Source: Baylisascaris procyonis (Eukaryota; Nematoda; Chromadorea; Rhabditida; Ascarididae). Taken from it: DNA of 64,000 bases. Of this stretch, positions 26,001-39,900 are shown in pieces (positions within the stretch are counted from its first letter, which is position 1; each line of letters opens with the position of its first letter). Below the pieces are notes generated by a model that was not told the DNA's origin, did no database searches, and was given only the letters and a program-made list of their open reading frames with translations. The position numbers and the translations under genes were made by a program. Where the stretch lies: the NCBI GenBank assembly GCA_037389465.1, contig JAZARR010000088.1:4278001-4342000 (forward strand). The letters run 5' to 3'.

Positions 26001-27717
26001 GTGCGTCTCTCTACTGAAATTCAATATATATTCCATCGCTAGAGCGCCGAATTGTTTGTTTATGTGTTTACTGATGGTGTAGTTTGTAGTTAGCGCCTTC
26101 TGAATAACTGAAGAATGAATGGAGAGTACGCCATATATGCGAATATAGTGGATGTTATCGAAGCTAGATAGAATTAACCATTTTGAGAAAATTGAGAGAA
26201 GAACACATATTAACACATTTATCAACGTTGAAATATCTATTTTTCCTCGATGCAACTTCTCTCAGAAATTTTTTGATAAAGTTACTTTGAGTTTCTGCGT
26301 TATTGCTAAATATAGTTTCTCTGAGTTATCAATTTCCTAGTGCATTATTACTCAATTAAGGTGACATTTTTCAAAAGCCTTTATTTAAAATACAAAAATC
26401 TTCCATTTTTTATTCGATTTTGGAAATTTGAATTTGTAAAATATTTTATGGAATGGTGATGCCTATATGGACATGCGTATATTTCTATCTGTCCCCGTAT
26501 CCGCCAGCTTGCGCTCAATAACTGCATAAACTTGTGTTACGGAATTCGGTAGTTGAATCTTTCTGAAGCTTTAGGTAACATTGATCTTACAACTTGTACA
26601 AGAGATGCGCAGTTATGAATATACTTTAGAACTGGACTGCAGTTAGCGACTTGTCGGATTTTACTCTTAGCCGACCGAATAACGCTTCACAACTGTTTAG
26701 ATCGGAAAACAAATTTTTGATAGACAATTCATATGAGTGGGTTGATAAATGTGTTAATATGTTGCTTTTGCTCGCTTTTAATTGTTTTTTTTTCGCTTAT
26801 TAAACTAGGCAACATTCTGAATTTCCAGATCATGTGAAAAATTGAGCAATGATGCAATCGTATTTTTATCGAAGCGACGACTAGCACAAATCTGCAGCGA
26901 AATATGCAATTTTCCGACCAATTTAATAAAATGTGTTTGAATAAACTTGTGAAATTTTGAAGGCAAATCTAACTGTTTCGGCACATTTAAGTGTATAAAA
27001 CTTCTTCCAATATTAGTGAATCGGGTATGTTGGTATAGTTTATATGCGTCAAATTTCGTAGCGTTAGCCTCACTGATACCAGAGATAAAACTATCGAATA
27101 GAGAGGCAAATAAACGGCCAACTAACCACATATGTCTAATCCCGCCAAAATGCAAAATGCAGAAAATATTTATTTATTTTTCACTTATTTTATTTCCTGA
27201 ATAATGCAGTTGGTTTGAAAAATTTGCTTTTAATTTTGTTGAGAAAATGTTGAAGTGTGCGCTTACTTCAGTTGAGCTTCGTCGTGTTATTTTCACTTAA
27301 TGCGCTTAATTGCCGTCGTAATTGTGAGAGAGCGAGAAAGACGGTTAATGCTTGAATATATTAAAGGGAACTTGATGATACATGAAATTTCTATTTATCT
27401 TTTCTCGATTTCATTTATTCACTTAAGCTATCTTGAGGTGGCTTTTTTTTGATTGGAAAACTTATAAATGAGTATGAGCATGTTTTAGCTGGACGGATGA
27501 ACTAAATTGCTACTTGTGAAAGTCGTTTTTGAAGCATAGTATTCAGTAAAGCAATTGTTTGGTTGTTGCAATTTTATTTTGCAATCGTTTTGCGAAATAA
27601 TTTAAAATGTGAAATTCATAACGATACACTAGAGGGTACATTTATGTTTTCCCTATCATTTTAAGTGATCCCATTCAGAAAATAATTGAAAAACGCATGT
27701 CACCTTTTTAGGTAACG
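26001..27717. other. Intron-like/intergenic stretch
   Basis: AT-rich, no exon recognised. A 116-codon minus-strand frame at 26805-27155 lacks splice support and any known domain. Confidence 0.4.
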
Positions 27718-30700
27718 ATGAATAGAAACTTATATGACTCTCAAGGACAGAAATTGTTAGAAGTTGTCTACGATGTTATTTTCGTTGAAATAAGCGAGTC
27801 TGAAGTGGGGGATAGCCGTGTTCTTTGAGCTAAAGACTTGGCAGGTGTTCTATGTAATATCACTCATAACTTATGTTTTCACCGATCAGAAGCTTGTACG
27901 TCAGGCGACACTGACGTATGTCTGCAAAACTTTACAACATTGGGGAGAATTTCGTCTATTCTATTAGCTTTGTTTTTGAACACAGTAAAACATACTAGAT
28001 CTAATTAACGCCCAATTCTCTCTCTAGTCGTGAGATCCTGAGAGTTTTTTACATACATTCTTTTGATGAAATTCTTTGGCAAAGATATGGTGTAGTTTTT
28101 GCTGCTTGCTAAAGGTAACTAAGTAAAGAATTCACTTTTAATTAACAGTGGTAATTAATAAGAAGGCTTGCAGATTTATCCACATCAATATACCGAAGAT
28201 CCGACTGTAGCATGGGAGATGCTGAAGACAAAGCGGCCGGTGAAAAACGTTCGCCAGGTAAAACATCTCAGGAGCGCCCTATTCCTTTATCGTTTTAACT
28301 TTGGCTAATCATGAATTAATTCCGATGGAATTTTAAATTCGTTTAACTCTGGATAGTAGGAAATGATAAATCAAGTGAGCCTACCAAACTGTGCGCTCGT
28401 TTGTCTTAGATAATTGAAGTCGGATTCATGTTTTGTCTGATCAAAAATCATCGGCGTGAATTTGTTTAGAATATAAACGGTGGATTTGTAAGCAATAAGT
28501 TTATTCAGGGGAATAATTTCTTGAAAGGAATCAAATCCTTGTAGGCTTAATTTCACCTCATTTGAATAAAATTTCATTTTAATTGGAAATGTAAATCTTC
28601 TTTCATGTGGTGAATGTTCTGTGAGATGGATTTTCATCTTATTTATATGCTGTTAGAATATGCAATTGATTCGTGACTTGGAAGCATCAAAGAAATAGGT
28701 GCAAAAGTAGATGCAGCAATAAGAGAGGTTGGCGCAATATATGCTGTAAGTGTTGTACTGAAATTGTTTTAGATGAAATTGGATTCACCAATAAAATCCG
28801 ATCATGTAAGATTCGTTTGTGTGGCCTGTACTCATGGTGTTCCACTCGATCCAGCTTCTATCCCACCGGGTGACATATTGATTGTTGCTGGTGATTTCAC
28901 CAGTTGTGGACTCCCGAAAGAAGTGAAGAGTTTCAACGAAAATATGGGTCAGTCATCTTTCTATACTTTTCCGATATTATTTTCGATTTTCTACCGTCGT
29001 AGGGAAGCGAAAAGGTTGGCTAAGCAGCCGGAAAACTTCGACTTTACACGCCTAAACTTCTTTGAACTAACTGAGATCTTTTAATGTAAACCTCAATATG
29101 CTAAAATGTGTAGGCATCCTAGAAATTTATAATGGGATTGGGCCACCACTCGCAAGTTTTTAAAAATTTTTGATAATATTCTTCAGAGCCTGTATTATGA
29201 GTCTAGAGATGAAAAAATGTATGGGAATAGCAACATGAACTTTCTCACATTTCGAATAGGCTAGTATATTTTTGCGCAATAAAAAGAAGTCATTCGGTGC
29301 ATGGGGATATCTATGTTAAAAAAAAAAAAAAAAAAACAAGAAAATTTATCTCATTTGCTATCAGTTGCATCAATGCATCAAATACTTGGTCGATTCCACT
29401 AAAAACTAACCATACAATATTTTCACCAACGATATAATTGCTACGACGGTAAGCGTTTGTCAGCGCAACGTATAAATTGTTCGTAATGTTCACGGTAAAG
29501 GTGACCTTCCATGATTTTCTAACTTATATATGAAACATTTTTGCAATGGTAGTATTTGTATGTATACGCACACTTCACAACATTTTTTTCTCATCATTGA
29601 TAGCTGTTTATGAGTCACTTGATTCTTTTTGTTTTGCCTTTGCTGCAAATCGACACCACTTTACATTTATGTAAATTAAAGTTCAAAATAAACGAATCGT
29701 AATCTAACTTCAGCGCTAATGAAGCACACATTCAAAATTGCGATCTCCGGCAATCACGAATGTACATTTGACGACTCATTCCTCAAATCTGCAGGTAAAT
29801 CGTGCTTCCATGTTAGTGAAGTTGAAGCAATTTTTGTGCCCAAAGATTGATTTATTCTAAGCGCTACGATATTTTCCTCCTTCAATGATGAACTTTTTCA
29901 TCTCAAAGGCATCATAAATGGAAATTACAAAAAAAAAACCTTCACCTCATCTAAAATAGTCTACCTTTTAGAATTCATTTGATCACCCGTCAGCCTATGC
30001 GTAAGCTTTTGACATTTGAGTTGGTAATTCGCGATCATAAGAAATCCAATCCTTGCAGCAGTGCTGTTCTTTGAAGTTTTGTTATTGATTGTTCCATCGC
30101 CGGCTGACAAATTTTAAAGAGACGTAGTGTTCTTTTTTTTTCGTGATGTGCATTCTCGCCTGCGGTGAGCATACTGATGTTGTGATATGACTGCCAAGAA
30201 GGACATTTTTGCTGTTATAATATGATAGCCGATTCATGAATTATGCATCACTTAAACACAACTACATTTAGGAAAGGATATCGGTGAAGCTAAGGAAGTC
30301 GCACTCAAGCAAGCACTTTCGGCAGCTCTCTCATCTGCGAAAGTGAGTAACCCGAGGTCACTACTAACGAACGTTATCTACCTTCAAGATTCAATGGTCG
30401 AGCTGTTCGGCATTCGCATATATGGCACTCCTTGGTCAGTGCGACGCATTGTTTTTTTTTCTTTGTCCAGATAAAGTGACCGTTCGGACCGATGCATCTC
30501 TTATCAATTTTAGATAGATATGATCATGTGTAGTGGAGTGGAAAGAATTGCTGGAAGTTTTGGACGTCCCTTTTACATAAGCGAAATCCCTTACGGCGTG
30601 CCTTTCCGTTGACCGTCATTATCTTGTTTCTTTACAGCTTTTTTTACGAAAGAAATTCTGCCTGCGCATTTGGGATGCTTCTGACTAGGAATGTTTCTGA

Positions 30701-33045
30701 CCAGTTTCCTTGTCTAAGCAAGGTAAAGAGTATCATTATGAAGATGAAGTAGCAACATCTCCATCATGATTCACCTGTTGAGTTGAGAGACCTGCGAATT
30801 ACGTTTTCCGTAAATATTTTAGTATGTCACGAATGACTTTTCTGCATGAGCTCGAAATGGCTTCCTTAGAACGAAGCATCCATTAAAGAGTATACACCAT
30901 ATGCGAAGTCCAACACTAACCATTTATCCTGCAACAAATCAGCGGACGTTATTGGTGACATGGGAATCTAAATGCCTTTAAAATATAGGCATGATTACTT
31001 CATACGTCTGTCATTGTTTTCAAAGTTTTTGCTTTTCTCCTATCTGAAATGTCTTACCCTCCATATTTCATTTGAAGAAAACGATTTAAATTTTGATTGT
31101 AGCTGATTGCACTGACAATTTTCATGATGTTTCCTGCACTAAAATTTGACAGTAAAAAATCTTGATAGCCGCTTCGGAATTAAGTGCACTAGGCTTTTTT
31201 TGCGATCTCCTTTATCTGTGCCTCTGTTCCTTTACAGTTTCAAAGAATTTTCAAAAGAAAAAAAATTATTCTAGCGGAGATCGCCCTAGGCGATTAATGA
31301 AGAAATTACTAAAAAAAAAAAAAAATGGTTTTTCAAGATCTATTGACCTCATTGGTTAGACCATGCGAATATCGATTCCCCCAAAAAACGATATTCTTTT
31401 TTTCTTTCCAAAAAAAAGTTGCCGTATATTTTCGTCTTCATTATAGGCAACCAAGGATGGATAATTGGGCGTTTAATCTACCACGAGGGCAGCCATTACT
31501 GAATAAATGGAATCAAATTCCTACAGGCGTCGATGTACTAATAACGCATACTCCTCCACTTGGTTAGTTTGTACTCGAAATACAATGGCCTTCGCCACAT
31601 TCCTCTCTCATAACATACACTTCATATAAATTAGTTTTTCATTTTCCAAGAGTCGGGTTAATAGCAATTGGAAAAGCATATACATGAGTTAACATGGCAG
31701 TCTCGTTTTTGCATTTCTTCAGCTGACTAATCAATTTCTTAGAATACCAACGAATAATAATATATTAGAAATGTTTCGCTTATATATTTAAACTGTTGAA
31801 ATTATTCTTGCAAAGCTTCGCTGCAAAGCGTATATTTTATTTGCTCCTATCGTCATCATAAAATCCATGAAAATTTTTTAGTACCTTCAAATGCCTATAA
31901 CATATATTGATTTTGATGGAACAAAGTAAAAAGCAATATAGGAGGTAATGCTATAGTTTTTCACCATACCCATTAAATTGCTCAACACTGCGTTTAGTGA
32001 TTACTATATTAGAAATGTAAGCATTATGCCAACGAACGAAAAAGGACAGTTCTGCAGGAAATTTATGCGTTTCGTTAAATTAGATGAAGATAACAATCTT
32101 TCATTTCTGATATTTCAATTGTTGTTGATAACTTTTTTGAGTGGTTAATAACATTGGCGAAACGCAAAGGCACTTATTCTGGCAGCGCCTTTGATATACT
32201 TCTTCGTTCGCTCTAAAGAGTATATAAGCGATAAAATTGTTTAAATTTTATACTCATAAAGCATTACCACTAGCAATGACAAAGCAACTTTTAGATTTGG
32301 TAAAAATTTCCTGTATGAAGGTAATAAAGGTAATCAAGATAATGAAAAGTAACTTTTCGATGAAATTTCAAGTGCAAACATAGACTTGAGAAAATATTGA
32401 ATCTATGATGATTTAAAAAAAAAATCTTCTGAAACTACTGCAATTGAGTTCATAACTGGACGCATATATATTTTTGAATTGTTTTATTAGTTGTTATTAT
32501 TTGCAGAAATTATTACCACTGATAATATGTTTCTGGGGTTATAATTACTCCATCACTATTGCACTTATTATTGCTGCAATACTTGCAATCACCTCTCTTT
32601 TCATACAACTATTATTATCAACATTTGTTCTTGTCTATATCAGTACTGACTTTGGACAAAGTTTTTGATGAACAAATGGAGTGATGGAGAAGATTGGGAT
32701 TGCTTATTCTTATTCCTTGCTAGACAAATTTTATTTGAGGACATGGCGATACGCTATCAATGGGAAGTCGTGCTGGCTGTGTTGAACTACTGAATTCGGT
32801 TGTTAAAAGGATACGCCCAAAATATCATGTGTTTGGACATGTACATGAGGGTAAGTATGATTATTCAGTCGGCATTAACGATATTTGCGTTGCTGTCTTT
32901 TGTAGCTCCATAGAGAAGCATGTTTTGATATGAAGCATATTGTCTGACATTCTCTGAGAAGTGAATAGCCGAAGCAAGGTTGGAAATGTATTTGTTATGT
33001 CAGTAAAACGTCACGCTTATCACAACTGATCATATGATAATAATA

Positions 33046-33097
<52 letters not shown>

Positions 33098-33945
33098 ACG
33101 TTCTGTCATGTCAAGTAGCGTATGTCAGTAATGTCGACATAACATCACAGTGACAACATAGGGTGAAAACGCCAGTAAGGTCAAAGATCGACGAAGTGCT
33201 GACCTTTGGCCTTATTGACATTATCACTCTGTATTGACCTTCGCTGATAATCTTTACGAGTTTCGAACGTCGAAATTCTCTCTCATAGGAGCAGTTCGTT
33301 AAGCGTTAGAAAAATATATGCAAAAATCGGATAGCTTCATCCTTAAACGAATATTGATAAAGATTTCTATTGCGCTGTGAATTGTTATTCTTTAAGAATT
33401 AGCGACTCTGCCGAGAATTCTTGACGTTTTCATTCAAAACCGTAACATCGAGGCCTACCACTCATATTTCCATCCTCTTTCAAATGGCCATAATTTACCT
33501 ACCACTTGTCACATAAAAACGTGCGAGCGAAATAATTGTCTGCGTCGTAATTTTTAGCAACATTTTTAGCAACAGTGACGGAACGGTACTATGTTAGTTG
33601 CTGCTGTCGTAGTGAATTGTACTTAGAAAAACGCCTAGTACAATGCCTCTAAAGGAGGGAGGGTTGTATATGACAGCACCAACTTTAGCCATCGGCTACC
33701 TAAATTCCATCGAGGCAGCAGCAGGAGAGCTTTGCTTGGAAGCATTTATTTAAATCATCGATTTATTTTCAGGCTATGGATGTACATCTGATGGTTATAC
33801 GAAATTTATCAATTGTTGTCTAATGAACGAAAATTTGGAAATGACGAATAAGGCGGTTATTTTCGATATTCCAGTCGATGCAGAGGCGAAATCGCATTTC
33901 TTACAAAACAGTAAAAAGCTTATGAAGAAATTGTCAAAAAAATAA
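27718..33945 (+). CDS. MPPED1/MPPED2-family metallophosphoesterase
   Basis: Calcineurin-like metallophosphoesterase of the MPPED (UPF0046) family; known members hydrolyse phosphodiesters with two metal ions. Exons: 27718-27774 (tentative), 28174-28257, 28773-28947, 29714-29794, 30272-30434, 31447-31562, 32740-32850, 33773-33945. Phases agree at every junction and give about 319 residues against about 294-326 in human relatives. Landmarks: VRFVCVACTHG (about 60-69), AGDFTSCGLP (from 86), SGNHECTFD (from 117), SLLTNVIYLQDS (from 162), WAFNLPRGQPLL (from 194), LITHTPPLG (from 218), GCVELLN (from 238), FGHVHEGYG (from 257). Metal ligands in the GD, GNHE, H-x-PPLG and GHxH motifs are present, but the first motif has Cys for Asp. 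The start is the weakest part: an acceptor-like CTTTTTAG ends 6 bases before the ATG (spliced-leader style), while its donor (GAT|GTTATT) is poor. AATAAA overlaps the stop codon. Confidence 0.9.
33051..33094. repeat. (TA)n microsatellite in MPPED intron
   Basis: About 44 bases of alternating AT in the last intron of the MPPED gene, 57 bases before the long hairpin. Confidence 0.95.
33152..33238. other. 87-nt intronic hairpin, miRNA-precursor-like
   Basis: Arms 33152-33186 and 33204-33238 pair over 35 positions with no bulge: 26 Watson-Crick, 4 G-T and 5 single mismatches by my count, around a 17-base loop. The size and imperfect pairing match a pre-miRNA. A small decayed inverted-repeat element (MITE-like) is the main alternative. 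It lies within the MPPED intron 32851-33772, so it could be processed from the host transcript. I recognise no known miRNA seed in it. Confidence 0.45.
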
Positions 33946-36900
33946 ATTTATCCTCCTCTTCATCTCGAGCTTGTAAATAATATATGCGACCATTTTTTTT
34001 TTAAATCTCGAATCGCCTAAGTATGGTCTCGAACTTACTTACAAATTTCGCTATCAACTTTGAAATAATGTCAATTTTGTTCACTTAATAATAATGTGAA
34101 GAGATTGTAGTCGATTTATAATATTTATATAAAAGGCGCTTAATAATTTAACGATTTATGGCTTGAATTTCGGAATTTTCTCCTCTCTTAGAGACCAAAA
34201 TGGGAGAGTGATGTGCGGAGCTGTTAATTTAACTAATGCACACTTCAATGAGTGCAAGATAGAGTATCAACAATTACATATGAGAGAGTGGAAAAGATTT
34301 TCGAACAATAATTCCAAATGAGAATTCTTCATTGCCGAATTTTTATTTCGTCACATATTCATATTTTCATAGGTAAATGCGAAAACTTTTTTTTTTCATC
34401 TCTAATGGAATCCATTTTGAAAATGAATTAATGAGGCGAAAATTTCAATAAAATTTAATTATCTAACATTTAACATTTTCATAAAAAATTACTCTCTCTA
34501 TGATCATGAATAAAACCTAAATAAGTTGCAGATTCTTGAAATTTTTGATAATGGGCAAGAATGAGTGCACTGGATGGAATATTTCTTCGTAAGGGCATGA
34601 ATAAATCTTTTCACTTTCAAGATGAAAATCATTAATAATGCAGCGAATATTGAAAATTTAAAATGAGAGACGTTCTATATTTAACTTTTCGAGTAAAATT
34701 CATTATTCGATTGTCTTCAACGGAATACAAAGGGTTGGTGTGAACAAAGTTTATGAGATAAGCTGCAAAAATTCTGCATATGTATGTTTAAGTTGAATGG
34801 CAAAAGCAGTTGTTTGTGGTTTATATTCATTAAGGTCAAGCTCTAATTGCTTCATAGATTGTATCATGTTTATAGAGAGCTTCACTATTTCGTTAACATT
34901 GACATTCGGCTGCGTTACTTGTAATCAGTGCAATATTCTCTGAACAATTGACTTCAATAGCTCTCTAGCTATTCCGCACTGTTGTCTTTTTGAAGTTTCT
35001 ATAGTTGAAATAATCCGTATTATAAGCGCAGATTTATAGTGGAATAATAATAAACTAGTAAATGAAAGCGTATCGATGAAGCTTACATCTCTACCAAAAA
35101 AAAGTGATAGGATTTTTTTAATGAAACACAACTTTGGTGTCGATATATTGGGAGAAAAAATCCGAGAAATATTCTCGAAAATATTACTCAAATAGTAAGT
35201 AAATTTTCTTGCGTTGCATTTTCGCCTTTCTTCGTTTACATGTTATCATTGTTTTTTTTTCTTACTTTAGCAGTTTCTATTTCTTCTAAATATTGCCCTT
35301 TTCTGTTATCTTCACTTCCTCATTCGAATATTTTTTCTTATGGTACCATTCTCTCTTATCTTAAGCTTATTCCTATTTTGTTTTCCTTGTTCTTCACTGT
35401 CTGAACTTTTGTACTTATTAAATAATCAATAAATAGATCTAAACAGCCAGGTGGAACAATCTGCTTAGGCTCATCAATGACGAGCTTTAAAATCGTAAAC
35501 GTTACAATCCCAAACATTCTTATATCTACTTTAGCTCATTTCCAACATCTTACATTTTAAGTTTTCATTACTTTCTTGTTGGTTCATCGCAGAGCTTTGT
35601 GCATCCTTAGATTAATTGTTTAATTATTTGGTTTTTGCAGTAATAACGACATTTATAACCCAATAAAATTGTTGTAACATCGAGATTTTCTCGTGCTGTA
35701 TTCAAGAATTGTATGCGCTTTCCTGGGTCCCCAAATTATATTGGAGAGAGCAGATGTGACAAGGATAACAAATGAAATGTCCCATCTAGCTGCAAGAAGT
35801 AACAGAAGCCGTGACAGTTAAGCGACCATCAAGGGCGAAGTGATGAAGTCACTTTTGTTGAGCTCGATAGAAATTGCAGAAGCTTTGAGCCTCATTCGAC
35901 CCATTGGTGCAGGCCTTGAAATGCAGATGTAAAGAGTTAGGTGTGGCACTGTATGATCGCATCACCAGAATTCTAGCATGAAAGTGTCATGTTTTTACGA
36001 ATTGGACTGGCAATTTCTTGCCATGAAACTCTAGACAGTGCTATTTTTCATTAACCCATAATTGCTCACATCATAACATTTTATCAAAAGCCCTGAGGGT
36101 AAATGAATTTATTAGGGCGTTAAGCGTGACTCCTCTATATCTCTAAATATCACTTTGCATTGGCGTATTTTCGTAAATGATATAGCCTTTATCGGTTTTT
36201 GTTGCTTTGATTGCAACGTTCGAATGGCGATTTCGAAAATGCTGACGACGAAACATTGAAACATCTCGTCGTTCAATTTGTTCGCATAGCGTTAATGAGG
36301 CGTATAAACAACGTTTCACTTTCGAAAACCTTGCGTGTGAGCGTGTAGCAACTAAAGAAACTTCGCGCCGAAAAACGAGTCAAAGAAGTGGAAGAAACGA
36401 TGAGAAAGCAAGAGGAGCAGATGATGTACCAATGAGAAAATAGATGAACATGCGCCACATGATTGATACCTGTTTCGAACGATGAGCCATAATAAGAACA
36501 CAAATCGCTTGTGAAAATAATGGCATCGCGTATACAGTTTGGAGAAGCTGGAAGAACACACGTCCTTCAACGGGATGTGGTCTTTTCGCGCATTGCAACT
36601 TGTTGTATTTGTTGCTTCTGAAGCTATCATTAATCCAGGAATTTAAAATTTATTACATCAATTTCTTCTATTAAACATTGAGCTTGAGACAACTGCAAAA
36701 CAAGTTCACAGGTGTAGAGTGCTATTGACGGAAGACTGAGACCGCATTTAGTAGTTATGCATTAAATGTGGAAGAGCAAGTTGCGCTATGAAGCAAAAAC
36801 AGTGGTCGTTGTTATAGACATCCATGTAACGGTGTAGGATCCCTCTTTTGCCCCTCTGCACTTAATTTGTCCTTGAAGGATTCGCAAACTGTGTGTAATC

Positions 36901-39900
36901 TAGCAATAAAACAAGAGGATAAAGTTTTTTATAAAGCCCTAAGAAATTAGCAATACTAATCCTGCAGGAGATAACACGACGGCAAGGAGGAGGAGGGAGA
37001 CGGGTGGGGAAGGGCGTTCGTCGCTCCGATAGAGCCTTGGCAGGAACAGTGCCACCTCCGCTCCAATCAGCACCGAGCACTCCCCACACTCGAGCCACTT
37101 CGCGGTTCGACTACGAATAGCTAATGTCGAACCGACCCTCGCTAAGACGGCTTCTTACGTAGACAGCTAGAAGTATGCTAATTCCTGTAAGTAAAAACGC
37201 TCTTCTTTTATCTGCGTCGACCCTTCCGTCATGAGATTCGTAGACAGTTTCCTCTCTCTTATGGTCATCGACTCATTGCTCTGCAGGAAAGCAGTTCACC
37301 TACATTTTATTGATCAACTCTTACATCCAAAGTGAGAGGAACATAAGAAGTAAGGGAACGCCTAGGTGAACACCAAGCTCACAATTCTGTGCGATTCCTT
37401 CTGCTACAAAGAATTCCCCAAGAAACCAGTATTAGCAGTGTGAATGAGAAATCGTGAAACTGAAACTCTGAAGCGGTTGCATTACTGGGTACTTTGTCAG
37501 CAGCTACTATGTCAAGCAGCGTGGAGGTGTGGCCGATTTTCACGTTCATTTTCGCAAGCGCTATTGTAGTGAAAGTCATTAGTTTCCAGTATTACAATTT
37601 TTTGCTTTCAATTATTTTTAGTGTCCCTTTTTTGTGATTACAGTTTCACTTCATATGAAACTTCAAAAGGTGTAGCCTTCAACTTGATCAAATCATGAAG
37701 AATAATAATGAGATCAATAGACAGTAAATGAGACCCACGAAACGGTAAAGATCGCAGCAATTTTCGCTCAACACATCCGACGTTTCGCAAGTTTTGTTCG
37801 AAAGGCAAATTAGCGCTACCGAGAGGCACTTGACTACATCCAGCCCCTCCCAACTCAGCGATCGAATGCGTTGTCGCCTAAGGTGCTATCTAGTAGAGTG
37901 CCACTACCACTTCAGCGGTACTTGAGGGCTGAGTACCCACAGCCCTTAAAGGGTGTAAGACCGGCTTTGATCCGCTACCTGTACGGAACTGAGGCACTAT
38001 CGTGTTCACTTCTGACAGCAATTAACCCCTCTTCAGTACCCGGCGCGACGTCCTATTTTCCGCCCTTTCCACCTCATTGGGTCGCCACCCACGCTTAGTC
38101 ATTGAGGAACCGATGTGCAACATTTTACAAGCGTGCACTCTGTGCCTTAATGACCCTAACCGATCAAACTTTTGTTCAGCCTGTAACCAATCTGAAACGC
38201 TAGTTTGCAAGGAAATTTCTTGAAACCGAATACATATCAAAAACGTTGCACTTTGCTGACCGCAGGCATTCAGGAAAAAACGAGCCTCGATCGTAACTAA
38301 AAAATCAGCCAATCGATACCTTTCTGTTAGTGGAAATTTCGATTTTCAACTGGAGCCCTGCTTAAATAGATTTGTTATGAGGATTACGCGGAACTAGTTT
38401 TGACCAAGTCGCATTTTATGCTCCCCTTATGCCTCTTGCAAGTTAAATATTTCGTGCAACATTTATGTAATAACTAAAATACTAATGATTGGCAAGTATA
38501 CATTCAAAGTTATGATATGAAATGTTCTTCATTAATCGTACGTTAGGAGAATCCTGAATTTCACCCAGATAAGCTAGCGAACCAAATTTTAATGCAAAAG
38601 AATTGGGAGAAATGATCCAGCTCGTAATCTTTAACCCTTCTTCTCATTGAATATTTATAACAATTTCAATATTATCGATTATTTGCATGCAATTCATCAA
38701 ATGAGTTGAAATTGGAAGAATGTTCGCGAAGGGAAGGCTGAATACAGTTTTATGCAAACATCATTCGATGTGCATGTTAAAAGGGGAGCTTTTGAAGGTC
38801 ACTTATGCTTTATGGCAGCGGTATCTTCGTTTCTGTGTGAATCTGAGACGATCTTTCTTTCTATTATTTTAAAGAGAACTGACGCGATAAAGCTGTCTTA
38901 TATCAGTTCGGAATTGAAAAAAATAGCGTTTATATATGAGATATCAGAACATTCTATTTGTCACCTGAGCAGCTTGCACTTCTAGCTTTATTTTCTCCAG
39001 AAGTGATTTCTCTAGCAAGGTCATCAATGCTTTTCACTCACCGTCCCTCTCCCTCCTCCTCCCCCCTTCTTTTCGTAGAAAAAAAAGAGGCAACTGAGCA
39101 CAATTTTGAATTCTCGTTTGTTTTGTTCGCTCATTGATCAAAATCATTTACGCATTGAGAACAAGTTTTCCACATGAATGTCAGCTGTGAAAACTATTGA
39201 TAGAATTTCAACGTTCACTAATAGAAGAGCATTTTTGCAATTCGTTTTTCGCATTTTTTCATCAATGAAGTGTTAATATGCCAACAACAATGTCGCATTT
39301 TTAAAGAATTTCTTTTCGAATCGTTCATCAGATATTCTCATCTTTTTTTTTTTAGTGGCTATAGAATAAATAATTCTTGTGCATTATGAACGAATGACAA
39401 ATATTTTACGAAATAATCACGAATTGAGGCACTTATGCCTATAGGCAGCTGGCCTAGTGTGTTTCTAAGCATACAAGAACATTGAAATGGGAGAGGGTAA
39501 TGAAATTCAAATATGCATAACACAAGTGGCAGCTACTCTATTCGAAAGCAGGTTGTATTTGGCACACCTCTAAAGTGCAGCTAATTTCCGCTCAATTATT
39601 AACTAATTTTCACTGCTAGATGCATACAGTAAAAGCTTTCAAAATATGTGTTTGAGAGTTCGAGTGATCACATTCCCCACTTTCCCATTTCAGTTGAGAT
39701 GCATTTCCAATATCTGCAAATGACTTCAGCTTCCACTATCACGGAAAGCTGTCACCTGAGCGGAATTAACTCATATGAAGCAACGATGAATTGATAGATA
39801 ACTGCAAAATGTAATTGCTACCAATGTAATTGCTACCAATACGTAGTGACAAGTGACCTCTATTGATAGCTATTTCGCGCACACTCATTTTTTTCATTAT

